Shown here: piece by piece, positions 26,741-34,665 of the stretch | Layout: the number at the start of each line of letters is the position of its first letter | How positions within the stretch are numbered: position 1 is the first letter of the stretch | DNA from: Bruticola sp004554425 | GTDB taxonomy: Bacteria > Vulcanimicrobiota > Xenobia > Xenobiales > Xenobiaceae | DNA length: 64,000 nt | Direction of reading: 5' to 3' | NCBI GenBank assembly: GCA_958366945.1 | Contig: CATXCY010000004.1 | Span: 1-64,000, forward strand | Notes under the pieces: generated by a model | Told to the model about the DNA's origin: nothing | Database searches by the model: none | The model's input: only the letters and a program-made list of their open reading frames with translations | Translations under genes and position numbers: made by a program

Positions 26741-26802
26741 AAAAAAACTGCCCATTCTAGCTTGATACTTAGTGTATCAACAACTTGAGTGGGCAGTTTT
26801 TT
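26741..26802 (+). terminator. Terminator of the lipid synthase operon
   Basis: AAAAAACTGCCCA pairs with TGGGCAGTTTTTT, with a second smaller hairpin (TTGATAC/GTATCAA) inside the loop. The T-run on both strands makes it potentially bidirectional. It is placed just after the pfaC stop. Confidence 0.9.
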
Positions 26803-26903
26803 GCGTTAAGGGCTATTTTGCCCAAAATGTTCACATTAAAGCGCCCCATATTTTGAGTATGTATGCTATCATTGACGGAGATATTTTTAACGGAGGTTCT
26901 AAT

Positions 26904-27752
26904 ATGTTCACTCCTGGTATTCCTTTCGGAGGCCCGGGCCACTTCGGTGGTCCCAGTCCTTTCGGAGGCCCTCTGGGCCCAGGCTCGATATTCGCCCCCG
27001 GTATAGGTGCAACCCTAATGATGGGACTCTCCGGCTTAGCCGGAGCGGTCGTTGGCGTGCCAATTATGGCTGCTGCCTTAGATAGTTGCATCCCCGTTGA
27101 TGGAGCTCAGAATCCTGCTGCCAGTTTTGGCATGGGCGGTTTCGCTGGTTCTATCGTTGGCCAAGGTATTGGCGGTATGCTCGGTACCAGCCTCGGTATG
27201 AAATTGGGCGGCCCCTTAGGTATGATGGGCGGCAGTGTGCTCGGCTCCATTTTAGGTGGCGGTATTGGCTCCAAAGTCGGTAGCACTATCGACAAAAAGA
27301 AAATGGCCAAACAACAAGCTCAAGCCGCTCAAAGACACAACGGCTTTAGCAGTGCCGAAGCTTCCAATTTATACAGCAACTTAAGCAAAGCCGCTGTGGG
27401 CGGAGCTGCAGTTGGCTTAGGTGCCGCTGCTGTTTCCAGTGCTGCTTCTAAAGCAGCAGAAAAAACTGTCAGTGCCAACCTGTTCAGTCCTTTCCCCACC
27501 CCTCCCGGCGGTCGCCCCGGCGATTTATTCCCGCCCCCTCCTCCACGCGGAGGTTTATTCGGTGGCTTCCCTCCGCCACCACCTCCAGGCGGTCTGTTTG
27601 GCGGTTATCCTCCGCCACCACCTCCAGGCGGTCCTCATCACCACCATGATCCTTTCGGTGGCCCGCGTCATCACGGTCCCGGAGGCCCAGGTGGCCCTCA
27701 TCACCGCGATCCTTGGGGACCCGGTCCCGGTGGTCCTCCTCCCGGCTGGTAG
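26904..27752 (+). CDS. Glycine-zipper, polyproline and His-rich protein
   Basis: A 282-aa low-complexity protein I cannot assign. The N-terminus has Gly-Pro-Phe repeats (FGGPG, FGGPS, FGGPL). Residues about 30-135 are hydrophobic and glycine-patterned (GLAGAVVGVPIMAAA; GMLGTSLGMKLGG; GGSVLGSILGGGIG), typical of glycine-zipper segments that insert in membranes or pack as helices. An Ala-rich helix follows, then a C-terminal tail with PPPPPPGG(L/P)-type units every 13 residues and His/Pro/Gly blocks (HHHHDPFGG, HHGPGGPGG). No cleavable signal peptide is seen. The ATG at 26904 follows CGGAGG by 7 bp; an in-frame start at 26772 sits inside the upstream terminator. It is a single gene between two terminators. 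A surface, membrane or metal-binding scaffold role is possible. Confidence 0.75.
   Translation: MFTPGIPFGGPGHFGGPSPFGGPLGPGSIFAPGIGATLMMGLSGLAGAVVGVPIMAAALDSCIPVDGAQNPAASFGMGGFAGSIVGQGIGGMLGTSLGMKLGGPLGMMGGSVLGSILGGGIGSKVGSTIDKKKMAKQQAQAAQRHNGFSSAEASNLYSNLSKAAVGGAAVGLGAAAVSSAASKAAEKTVSANLFSPFPTPPGGRPGDLFPPPPPRGGLFGGFPPPPPPGGLFGGYPPPPPPGGPHHHHDPFGGPRHHGPGGPGGPHHRDPWGPGPGGPPPGW
27570..27632 (+). repeat. 39-bp period repeat coding Pro-rich units
   Basis: A 24-bp identical block (27570-27593 and 27609-27632) repeats with a 39-bp period, coding PPPPPPGG plus a GLFGG-type spacer. A diverged earlier copy precedes it. It explains the polyproline tail of the protein at 26904-27752. Confidence 0.85.
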
Positions 27753-27764
27753 TTTTTAACCATA

Positions 27765-27799
27765 GCTCAAATTAGAATCATATCAATTATAATTTGAGC
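27765..27799. other. Hairpin after the glycine-zipper gene
   Basis: A perfect 10-bp stem (GCTCAAATTA / TAATTTGAGC) with a 15-base loop, 12 bp after the stop codon. There is no T-run, so it may protect the mRNA 3' end or be part of a terminator pair with the next hairpin. Confidence 0.45.
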
Positions 27800-27810
27800 C
27801 AACCAAATGC

Positions 27811-27850
27811 AAAAAGAGCGCTCTTGGCACATACTTACAAGAGCGCTCTT
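27811..27850. terminator. Intrinsic terminator between convergent genes
   Basis: A perfect 13-bp stem (AAGAGCGCTCTTG / CAAGAGCGCTCTT) with an 11-base loop. On the minus strand it ends in five T, closing the transporter gene; on the plus strand the tail is CTATTAT, a weaker stop for the glycine-zipper gene. Confidence 0.8.
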
Positions 27851-27886
27851 CTATTATATGCTACTATCCGCTATTTTAAGGGGAAA

Positions 27887-28813
27887 TCAACCTTGCAAAC
27901 TTTTCTCTTTGCGGCTCTTAGCGGTCAAAGAAACGGTAAAAACACCGGCCATAACTAAAATCACTCCCAAATAACCTCGACCAGACATCGTTTCATGCAA
28001 AAAGATAAAAGCAAAAATAGCTGCAAATACTGGTTCCAAGGAGAAAAGCACTCCTGTATGTTCCGGAGTAGTATATTTTTGGGCTACAGGTTGAGCCACA
28101 AAAGCAAACGCACTGCCAAATACAGCTAACCCCAAAACAGCCACCCAGCCGATAGTACTTGAAGGCAAAGAGGGAGTCTCAAAAAGCAAAGCGCTTATCG
28201 AAGAATAAATACCAGCAAAGCCAATTTGCCAAATGCCTAGAAGCAAACCATCATCTTGTTTGCTAAGCTTGTCAGTTAAAATAATATAAGCAGCGTAAAC
28301 AACAGCTCCAATAAAACAAAGTACATCGCCGCTGTGAAATACCAATGATTGTTGCAAAGTTAAACAACTAATTCCCACAGTGGTTAGGAGTGTGCCAACT
28401 ACTACAGAAAGATCGGGCAACTTTCTGACGAGAAAAGCGTGAAAAATAGGAACCATAACTACAGCGGTACTTGTCAAAAAGCCAGCGTTGGAAGCTGTAG
28501 TTGTCTTTAATCCTAAAATAAGCAAAGCACACATGCCATAAGTAAGCACTCCAAGTAGAGCTCCATTTCCTATAGTGCGCCAAGTATGGTTAAGTTGCTT
28601 AAAAAATATTAAAGCGACAATCAAAAAAGCAATGCAAAAGCGTAAAGCCAAAACGGTGAAGGGAGGCAATACTCCCAACCCCAACTTCATAAAAAGATAT
28701 GAAGTTCCCCAGGCCATAGCTATACAAATCATAGTTAAATCAGCAGTACGCTGATTCCAAAAAGTACGCGTTTTAGTTTTTTCGGTGCAAAGATCTTGAG
28801 TATTAGAGATCAT
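27887..28813 (-). CDS. EamA-type drug/metabolite transporter (DMT superfamily)
   Basis: A 308-aa inner-membrane protein with about ten hydrophobic helices in two EamA repeats. MAWGTSYLFMKLGLGVLPP opens repeat 1, and the second repeat ends in a SLEPVFAAIFAFIFLHE motif, the classic EamA helix pair. It probably exports an amino acid or metabolite; the substrate is unknown. The ATG at 28813 is preferred over a TTG two codons upstream. Neither has a visible ribosome-binding site. It is transcribed alone. Confidence 0.9.
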   Translation of the reverse strand: MISNTQDLCTEKTKTRTFWNQRTADLTMICIAMAWGTSYLFMKLGLGVLPPFTVLALRFCIAFLIVALIFFKQLNHTWRTIGNGALLGVLTYGMCALLILGLKTTTASNAGFLTSTAVVMVPIFHAFLVRKLPDLSVVVGTLLTTVGISCLTLQQSLVFHSGDVLCFIGAVVYAAYIILTDKLSKQDDGLLLGIWQIGFAGIYSSISALLFETPSLPSSTIGWVAVLGLAVFGSAFAFVAQPVAQKYTTPEHTGVLFSLEPVFAAIFAFIFLHETMSGRGYLGVILVMAGVFTVSLTAKSRKEKSLQG

Positions 28814-28920
28814 AGACAAAATTTTGACAACAAATCTTCAGATATTAAGAAACGGCCACAATTATAGCCAAACTAAACAAAAAGGCAAACACAAATATTT
28901 TTCATCTTTTCATCCAAGGG

Positions 28921-28933
28921 GGACAAATTGTCC
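28921..28933. promoter_or_regulatory. Palindrome upstream of hxpB-like gene
   Basis: GGACAAATTGTCC is a perfect palindrome around one central base, 24 bp before the start codon. Its place fits an operator. There is no partner regulator gene next to it. Confidence 0.35.
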
Positions 28934-28956
28934 TCCTAACGAAAAGGCGGCGCGTT

Positions 28957-29643
28957 ATGACAGTTAATTCACATAAACCTTTCAAAGCTTGTATTTTTGA
29001 TATGGATGGAGTGCTTTTAGACTCTGAGCCTTTTTGGCGCCAAGCCGAACGAGAGATTTTTGCTACCGTCGGTCTCAATCTTACTGAAGAAGATTGCATG
29101 GAAACTATGGGAGTACGCATAGATGAGTTAGTCGTCTATCGCCATAGTCAGAAGCCTTGGAATACTCCAAGCTGTGCCGAAATAGCTAACAAAATTCAAT
29201 TGCGCGTAGCTGAATTAGTTAAAGAAAAAGGCATCAGACTTCCCGGAGTATTGGAAGCTTTGCGCTTTTTAAAAGAAGAACAAAAATTGCCTTTAGCTTT
29301 GGCTTCGTCTTCTTCACGTATGCTTATTGAGGCTGTTTTGGAAGCTCTCAAGCTTCAGGGCTTCTTTGAAATAACATGTTCAGCCGAAAAGGAGCCCTAT
29401 GGCAAGCCCCATCCGGCTGTATATATAAATACCGCAAAGTTGCTTAACGTTGAGCCTATCGACTGTTTGGCTATAGAAGATTCTATAAATGGAGTAATTG
29501 CTGCCAAAGCTGCGCGTATGGCTTGTGTAGCTATTCCGGAAAAAGCCTTGCGCAATAATAAAAAATTTGCTATTGCCGATTTGCAATTAGACAGCCTCTT
29601 ACAATTGCCTAATTATTATCAGCAACTTTTGCAAGAACGTTGA
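28957..29643 (+). CDS. hxpB: HxpB/YniC-like HAD sugar-phosphate phosphatase
   Basis: A 228-aa cytosolic HAD-superfamily hydrolase. Motif I is FDMDGVLLDSEP with nucleophile Asp15 and acid/base Asp17, motif II is ALASSSS, the Lys is in YGKPHP and motif IV is AIEDSINGV. The cap helix IDELVVYRHSQKPW and SAEKEPYGKPHP match E. coli HxpB (YniC), a 2-deoxyglucose-6-phosphatase active on hexose and pentose phosphates. The physiological substrate here is not proven. The start has AAGGCGG about 7 bp upstream. It stands alone and converges with the Fe-S gene pair, with 7 bp between stops. Confidence 0.85.
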   Translation: MTVNSHKPFKACIFDMDGVLLDSEPFWRQAEREIFATVGLNLTEEDCMETMGVRIDELVVYRHSQKPWNTPSCAEIANKIQLRVAELVKEKGIRLPGVLEALRFLKEEQKLPLALASSSSRMLIEAVLEALKLQGFFEITCSAEKEPYGKPHPAVYINTAKLLNVEPIDCLAIEDSINGVIAAKAARMACVAIPEKALRNNKKFAIADLQLDSLLQLPNYYQQLLQER

Positions 29644-29650
29644 ATTTAGG

Positions 29651-30400
29651 CTACGACCAAAGGCTATGATCTTCTAAACCATTAACTACAATGGCCGGAT
29701 AGGGACGCGCTGGGCACACATGTTCACAAGCCCCGCAACCGACGCACAGTTGTGGATCAACCATAATTTGTCTAGATGAAGAGTGGTTTCTGGCTTCAGT
29801 TATGCTTAAAGCACCATGTGGGCAAGCATTAACACACGCTCCGCAAAAGCGTCCCTGGCTATATTGGCAATTCATAGCCTCCCAGGTTGCTAAACCTATA
29901 CGTATTGAAGCTTTATCGGCTGCAGAAATAGGCTGAATAGCCCCCGAGGGACAAACTTGTGAACATTTTGTGCACTTTGGCAGACAATATCCTAGAGCAA
30001 AGGACATAGCCGGTTGAGAAAAATTTAGTTCTCCATATCTCTTATCTATAATTTTGTGAGCAGCTTTTACATTTAAAACTTTGCTCGGGCAATTGCTGAC
30101 ACACAACATGCAACCTACACAGCGATGGTGAAAATTTTCATAACTTTGAGCACCGGCAGGCAAGATATAATTTTGGCGTTTAGGATCGAGGCGCTTCATT
30201 TCTGAATCTGTATCGGCTTGGGCAAGCTTGGCCATACTTAAAATGCCACTTCCCAAGCTGCAACCGACAAAAAATAAAGTACCTAACGCAGAAAGAAACT
30301 TACGTCTAGACAGCAAAGCTTGATCAGGTTGTGCTTCTTCACATTCAACATTTTTTTCGACCAAGTTGAGTCCTTTTAATTGATTATCGCAATTGCTCAT
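29651..30400 (-). CDS. NapG-like exported ferredoxin-type Fe-S protein
   Basis: A 249-aa protein with a twin-arginine-like signal (SRRKFLSALG) followed by a hydrophobic segment, and four Cys clusters: CVGCMLCVSNCP, CLPKCTKCSQVCP, CGACVNACP (partner Cys a few residues before) and CVGCGACEHVCP. It should carry up to four [4Fe-4S] centres outside the membrane and pass electrons, as NapG/MauM-type proteins do. It is paired with the NapH-like membrane protein upstream (16 bp apart). The ATG at 30400 has GGAGG at a good distance. No nitrate reductase or other NAP gene is present, so the terminal acceptor is unknown. Confidence 0.87.
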   Translation of the reverse strand: MSNCDNQLKGLNLVEKNVECEEAQPDQALLSRRKFLSALGTLFFVGCSLGSGILSMAKLAQADTDSEMKRLDPKRQNYILPAGAQSYENFHHRCVGCMLCVSNCPSKVLNVKAAHKIIDKRYGELNFSQPAMSFALGYCLPKCTKCSQVCPSGAIQPISAADKASIRIGLATWEAMNCQYSQGRFCGACVNACPHGALSITEARNHSSSRQIMVDPQLCVGCGACEHVCPARPYPAIVVNGLEDHSLWS

Positions 30401-30416
30401 TTTTTGCCTCCAAGTT

Positions 30417-31286
30417 TTATTTTTCTACTTGATCGTTTTCACTAGATATTTGGAAAATTATCGGCTTGCGACTAAAGCTAATAGCTCCTTTATGACAAAT
30501 ACCCAAGCAATTGAAACATTTTATACAGCGGCTGTTATCTATATCACCATGACTTATATCTATACATTCAGCTTGGCAATTGCGAGCACAAAGTCCACAT
30601 TTTATACATTTTTGCCGATCAATTTCTACTTGATAAAGTGAATGACAACTTATAAATCCCAACGTCGCTCCCACCGGACAAATACTATTACAGTACAAAC
30701 GGCCGGAGAAAAATGACATTGTTATAATAATTAACCCCCACAAACCCGAAATGGCGAAATTTAGCCAATCGATAGTAAAATATTGTACTTGATTTGTACT
30801 GGAAATACTTGTCTCTGCCAATTGAGCAGCAATTTTATTATCGATCCAAATATATATAGGGTTAAAGAAATTGGCTGCCAAACGGCCGAATATGGCATAA
30901 GGATCGAGGAAACTAACTATATAACTCAATCCTCCAACTAAGGCAATAGCATAAATGGATGCACAAATATAGCGAGCATTATTAACCTTATTTCGAGGTG
31001 AGCGAAAAACGAATTTGGGCTGACGTCGGAATTTTGCTCCCAAGTAGGAAAAAATTTCTTGCAAAATGCCCAAAGGACAAATAAAAGAACAGTAAAGACG
31101 GCCGCCTAATAAAGTTGCCATTAGCCACAGTCCCAAAACAAACAAATTAAAGCTTAATAAGGCTGGTATTATTTGCAATTTAGCTAAAAAAGATAGACCA
31201 TAAACGTTGGTACCTGAATTAGTAAACAACCACAACATACCGCCAAACATAATAACGGCTAGCCAAATGCGAATTTTTTTCAGCAC
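30417..31286 (-). CDS. NapH-like membrane ferredoxin
   Basis: A 289-aa inner-membrane protein with four to five helices. Two copies of a Cys-Pro loop, GRLYCSFICPLG and GRLYCNSICPVG, mark the NapH/RdxA/NosR-type fold, and two [4Fe-4S] ferredoxin motifs, CIKCGLCARNC and CIKCFNCLGIC, sit near the C-terminus. In NapH-type proteins this moves electrons from the quinone pool across the membrane. It is first in a two-gene operon with the exported ferredoxin at 29651-30400. The start is GTG with AGGGGAAA 7 bp upstream. Confidence 0.87.
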   Translation of the reverse strand: MLKKIRIWLAVIMFGGMLWLFTNSGTNVYGLSFLAKLQIIPALLSFNLFVLGLWLMATLLGGRLYCSFICPLGILQEIFSYLGAKFRRQPKFVFRSPRNKVNNARYICASIYAIALVGGLSYIVSFLDPYAIFGRLAANFFNPIYIWIDNKIAAQLAETSISSTNQVQYFTIDWLNFAISGLWGLIIITMSFFSGRLYCNSICPVGATLGFISCHSLYQVEIDRQKCIKCGLCARNCQAECIDISHGDIDNSRCIKCFNCLGICHKGAISFSRKPIIFQISSENDQVEK

Positions 31287-31329
31287 AACTTTCCCCTCTG
31301 GTCTAAAATTTTGTTAGTTATTTTAAGGC

Positions 31330-31380
31330 TAAAAACCAAAATTGGTTCGATTCATAGATAAAAATCGAACCAATTTTGGT
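31330..31380 (-). terminator. Intrinsic terminator after the ATP-grasp gene
   Basis: On the minus strand a perfect 17-bp stem (ACCAAAATTGGTTCGAT / ATCGAACCAATTTTGGT) with a 12-base loop ends in five T. It lies 41 bp beyond the ATP-grasp stop. Confidence 0.9.
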
Positions 31381-31420
31381 GTGCAACTAACGCTAACCGA
31401 AGCGTCAAATACTACTCGCG

Positions 31421-32623
31421 TTAATCAGCTGTTTGCTTGGGAGGTTCTATAGCCATATAATCTTGGCGCATACGCTCCATATAAGAATTGGTCAGCTCAG
31501 TAATGCGATTAAAGCTAGGGCTCTTAAGCACCATACCGACGTGATGATCTTTGTCCATACGCCAAACGACTTCAGGATCATTATAAGCTGAGGTATCAGG
31601 CTTAGCTTGGCGAGAAAGAGAAACCATTAAAGAAGCACTGTCATAACGACGCTCAGGCACAGTATACTCTTCGCCACGGGCACAAGCTAACTCCAAACGG
31701 GCCCACTCTTGCCACAAATTGATACCGGTAGCTGCTTCTACCATCATATCGATATTGGCTCCGCCTACACGAGCGGCAATTTCTAAGAAATAAACCTGGC
31801 CATCTTTAGAAGAGCGAATAAACTCTGCATGAGTAACGCCACGCACCAGCTTCATAGCCTTAACGATCTTGCGATTCATTTCAGCTACTTCAGGTTCTTC
31901 TTCAAAACCTTGAGGCAAAGTACGAGTGCAGAATACACCACCGAAGTTCCAAATATCGAAAGGAGGCTTTACGTAACGAGAGACGTTAGAAAAAACGATT
32001 TTGCTATCCCAAACAATAGAGTCTACATGATAGACAGAACCGGGAATATACTCTTCCAATAAGCGATGGCTTTGTTCATCGCCTAACTGACTAACAATAT
32101 CCCAAAATTCTTGAGGGTTGTTAATCTTTTTAATTCCCACTGCTCCAGCTTCAGAGCGAGGTTTCAAGAACCAAGGGCCGGGAACTTCTTTCATAAATTT
32201 GTCAAGCTTGCCATAATTTAAGACATGCTCGAAACGAGGGCAGCGAATATGCTCATCGCGAGCTTGCACGCGCATAGCTAACTTGTCACGGAAATAGCGA
32301 GCAGTAGTGTCTCCCATGCCGGGAATGCGCAAATGTTCACGCAAGGAAGCTACCAACTCCACATCATAATCGTCCATAGGAACAATACGATCAAAGACGA
32401 TATTACGGGCCAAGTAAGAGACAGCATTCATAACTTCTTGGCGACTGGTAAATTCAGGCATATAGAATACGTCTTTTAAGTATTGACGCGCCCAAGGTTC
32501 ATCTTTAAAGCTAAGTTTAGTTAATAAATAGACTTGGCATCCCTCTTTATAGCATTCTTCTATAAAACGGTTACCTTTAAAGTAGCTGGCGACGACTAAA
32601 ATAGTGACAGGCTTTTTATCCAA
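31421..32623 (-). CDS. ATP-grasp carboxylate-amine/thiol ligase-like protein
   Basis: A 400-aa cytosolic ATP-grasp enzyme. The N-terminal pre-ATP-grasp part begins ILVVASYFKGN. The ATP-grasp core shows GPWFLKPRSEAGAVGI (Lys plus glycine loop), LLEEYIPGSVYHVDS (Glu/Asp that hold ATP) and HAEFIRSSKDGQVYFLEIAARVGG with the metal-binding Glu and the Asn-like ligand region. Family members join a carboxylate to an amine via an acyl phosphate, for example in peptide or natural-product assembly. The substrates cannot be told. The TTG start is backed by GAGGAG 7 bp upstream. A 9-bp hairpin stands directly against that site. Confidence 0.87.
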   Translation of the reverse strand: MDKKPVTILVVASYFKGNRFIEECYKEGCQVYLLTKLSFKDEPWARQYLKDVFYMPEFTSRQEVMNAVSYLARNIVFDRIVPMDDYDVELVASLREHLRIPGMGDTTARYFRDKLAMRVQARDEHIRCPRFEHVLNYGKLDKFMKEVPGPWFLKPRSEAGAVGIKKINNPQEFWDIVSQLGDEQSHRLLEEYIPGSVYHVDSIVWDSKIVFSNVSRYVKPPFDIWNFGGVFCTRTLPQGFEEEPEVAEMNRKIVKAMKLVRGVTHAEFIRSSKDGQVYFLEIAARVGGANIDMMVEAATGINLWQEWARLELACARGEEYTVPERRYDSASLMVSLSRQAKPDTSAYNDPEVVWRMDKDHHVGMVLKSPSFNRITELTNSYMERMRQDYMAIEPPKQTAD

Positions 32624-32635
32624 AACAAACTCCTC

Positions 32636-32659
32636 GGCGAGTTCTCAAATGAACTCGCC
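32636..32659 (-). promoter_or_regulatory. Leader hairpin touching the ATP-grasp ribosome-binding site
   Basis: On the minus strand GGCGAGTTC / GAACTCGCC form a perfect 9-bp stem with a 6-base loop, and the next bases are the Shine-Dalgarno GAGGAG. There is no T-run, so it is not an ordinary terminator; it may stabilise the mRNA or gate translation. Confidence 0.5.
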
Positions 32660-32714
32660 TTAGTGCAATGATAATTGATACAAAATAACTAAAAATAGTA
32701 ACCCGTGTATTCTA

Positions 32715-34529
32715 TCACGAGTTGAGAAGCTCTTCAAATGCCGTGAAATCGCGGTTTATTATGTCTAAAGAACTTTCCCAGAATTTGCTATCAGTTAAAT
32801 CGGCACCTAATCCGAGACGAGCTGTATCTTCACAAGAAGCGCTGCCAGTTAAGCGTAACAACTTAGTGAAGATAGGTAAAAATTCAGCGCCTTGCTTAAG
32901 CGCTTGGGCATAAATACCCATGCTGAAAAGATAGCCAAAAATATAAGGGAAGTTATAGAAGCTGATCTCCGTAATATAGAAATGGCCTTTGGAAGCCCAG
33001 AACCAAGGATCTAGTTGTTTTTCATCCAAAGCGTCACCGTATACTTGCTTTTGGGTTTCTTCCATAAGGAAGCAAAGCTCAGAAGCAGAGAACAGTTTTT
33101 GAGGACGTTTCTCGTAAAAAGATCTTTCGAATAAATAGCGCATGACGATATTAAGTAAGTAACTAGCTGCGTCATCGAGACGGCGTTGGTACATACTCAA
33201 TTTTTCCAAGCGACTCAGCCCCGGCTGGGCTAACAAATAATCACTGAGCAAAGCTTCGGCAAAGGTAGAAGCGGTTTCGGCTAACGTCATAGGATAATTG
33301 TGAGCACAAGGACGCAAACCATCCATTAAGTATTCGTGATAAGCGTGGCCCAATTCGTGAGCTAAAGTAAAAACGTCACCTAAATTGCCCTGGAAAGTCA
33401 TGAAAATACGTGACTGTCCCAATAAAATGGAAGAAGTGCAGAAACCGCCAGGCCGTTTACCCTCTCGTACTTCTGATTCTACCCAATGATTATCTAAAGC
33501 TTCACGAGCGAATTTGCCAAAAGCTGGATCGAAACGATTAAAAGCTTTAACAATTAATTCCCCAGCTTCTTGCCAAGTATATGTTTTGCTATTAGCAGGC
33601 TTCACTTCATGCAAATAAGCAGCGAAGTCTACTGGAGCGCCCAAATCTTGGAAGCCGAGACGCTCTAAGCCAAGTAACTTAGCTTTTAAACGTAAATAAC
33701 GGCGCGGCAATTCGGCATGTTTGAGCACTGTATCGATCATTTTTTCCAAAGTCGAACGCTGCAAACCAGAATCAAAAGCAGCTTCTTCCAAGAAGTGTTT
33801 GTAACCGCGACGAGCTTGCAATTTCAAACGACAGCCAGCAATATTGTTCAAAGCGGCGCTTACCGAGTGAGCAGCTCCTTCCCAAGCTTTATTAGATGCA
33901 GCTAAAGTGCTGGTTCTGACTTGGCGATCCGGATCTTCCATCAAGCTGACTTTCAAACTCATGGGAGCGCGACGCTTTTGTCCTTTGCTGTCAGTAATTT
34001 CAAAGTTAAGAGAGCCGGCTATATTTTCATACAGATTTTCCCAAGCTTTAAAACCGGTTAAATCCAATTCCGCAGCCAGATTTTCCAATTCTGAATCCAT
34101 ACTGTGCAAAGCGCTGTGGCGCAAACGCTTTAGCTGATATTCAGCACCAGCCATCTTAGGATCGGCACACAGTTGCTTAAATTGCTCTCCGTTAAGTTTG
34201 CGCAAAGAGGCTAAAAGACGCACTTCAATCTGGCGGAATCTGGCGCCCAACTCTTCCAATTGGCTCTGAGCTTGGGCACTAACTTCATTGGCGATATCTT
34301 CAGAGCGTACACATTCCATATACACAACCATGTGTTGCAAACGCGCCTGAAGTTCTTCAAATTCCAATAAGAAAGCGCTCAGTTCATCTAAACTATGAGG
34401 AGCTTGCTTACAGCTAATCAGTTCCTCTACTCGCTCCTGAACAGCTGCAAAATAAGCCAAATAATCTTCTTGATCCGGCCCTTGGAAAAACGGCTTCAGA
34501 TCCCAATTGTCAAAACCATAATTAGTCAT
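32715..34529 (-). CDS. pepF: M3 family oligoendopeptidase (PepF-like)
   Basis: A 604-aa cytosolic zinc peptidase that trims oligopeptides. The active-site motif HELGHAYHEY has His391, Glu392 and His395, and the third ligand Glu lies in AETASTFAEALL. The length and the N-terminal helical domain (WDLKPFF start, EELISCKQAPHSL) match the PepF/oligoendopeptidase F branch. The ATG at 34529 has AAGG about 11 bp upstream. Its stop is 91 bp from the ATP-grasp start on the same strand; they could be co-transcribed, since no clear terminator separates them. Confidence 0.92.
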   Translation of the reverse strand: MTNYGFDNWDLKPFFQGPDQEDYLAYFAAVQERVEELISCKQAPHSLDELSAFLLEFEELQARLQHMVVYMECVRSEDIANEVSAQAQSQLEELGARFRQIEVRLLASLRKLNGEQFKQLCADPKMAGAEYQLKRLRHSALHSMDSELENLAAELDLTGFKAWENLYENIAGSLNFEITDSKGQKRRAPMSLKVSLMEDPDRQVRTSTLAASNKAWEGAAHSVSAALNNIAGCRLKLQARRGYKHFLEEAAFDSGLQRSTLEKMIDTVLKHAELPRRYLRLKAKLLGLERLGFQDLGAPVDFAAYLHEVKPANSKTYTWQEAGELIVKAFNRFDPAFGKFAREALDNHWVESEVREGKRPGGFCTSSILLGQSRIFMTFQGNLGDVFTLAHELGHAYHEYLMDGLRPCAHNYPMTLAETASTFAEALLSDYLLAQPGLSRLEKLSMYQRRLDDAASYLLNIVMRYLFERSFYEKRPQKLFSASELCFLMEETQKQVYGDALDEKQLDPWFWASKGHFYITEISFYNFPYIFGYLFSMGIYAQALKQGAEFLPIFTKLLRLTGSASCEDTARLGLGADLTDSKFWESSLDIINRDFTAFEELLNS

Positions 34530-34572
34530 ATTGTTGATAACCTTCTAAAAAATACTGGTCTAATCGTCTTCG

Positions 34573-34618
34573 AAAAATGATTGGGCCGCCCCTTCCCTAA
34601 AGGAAGAAGCGGCCCAAT
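34573..34618 (-). terminator. Intrinsic terminator of the minor pilin operon
   Basis: On the minus strand TTGGGCCGC / GCGGCCCAA plus an inner TTCC/GGAA stem is followed by TCATTTTT. It lies about 50 bp after the last pilin-like gene. Confidence 0.78.
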
Positions 34619-34665
34619 TGATTAGGTATAAGCTATATGCTTATAGTGTGGAGAATAGTCAGCAA

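Noticed and set aside
27421..27759. 112-aa frame overlapping the glycine-zipper gene in another frame
   Set aside because: It comes from the GC-rich repeats; the main frame has the good ribosome-binding site and the fitting composition.
29651..31286. Periplasmic nitrate reductase operon
   Set aside because: Only NapG/NapH-like parts are present, without NapA, NapB or NapD.
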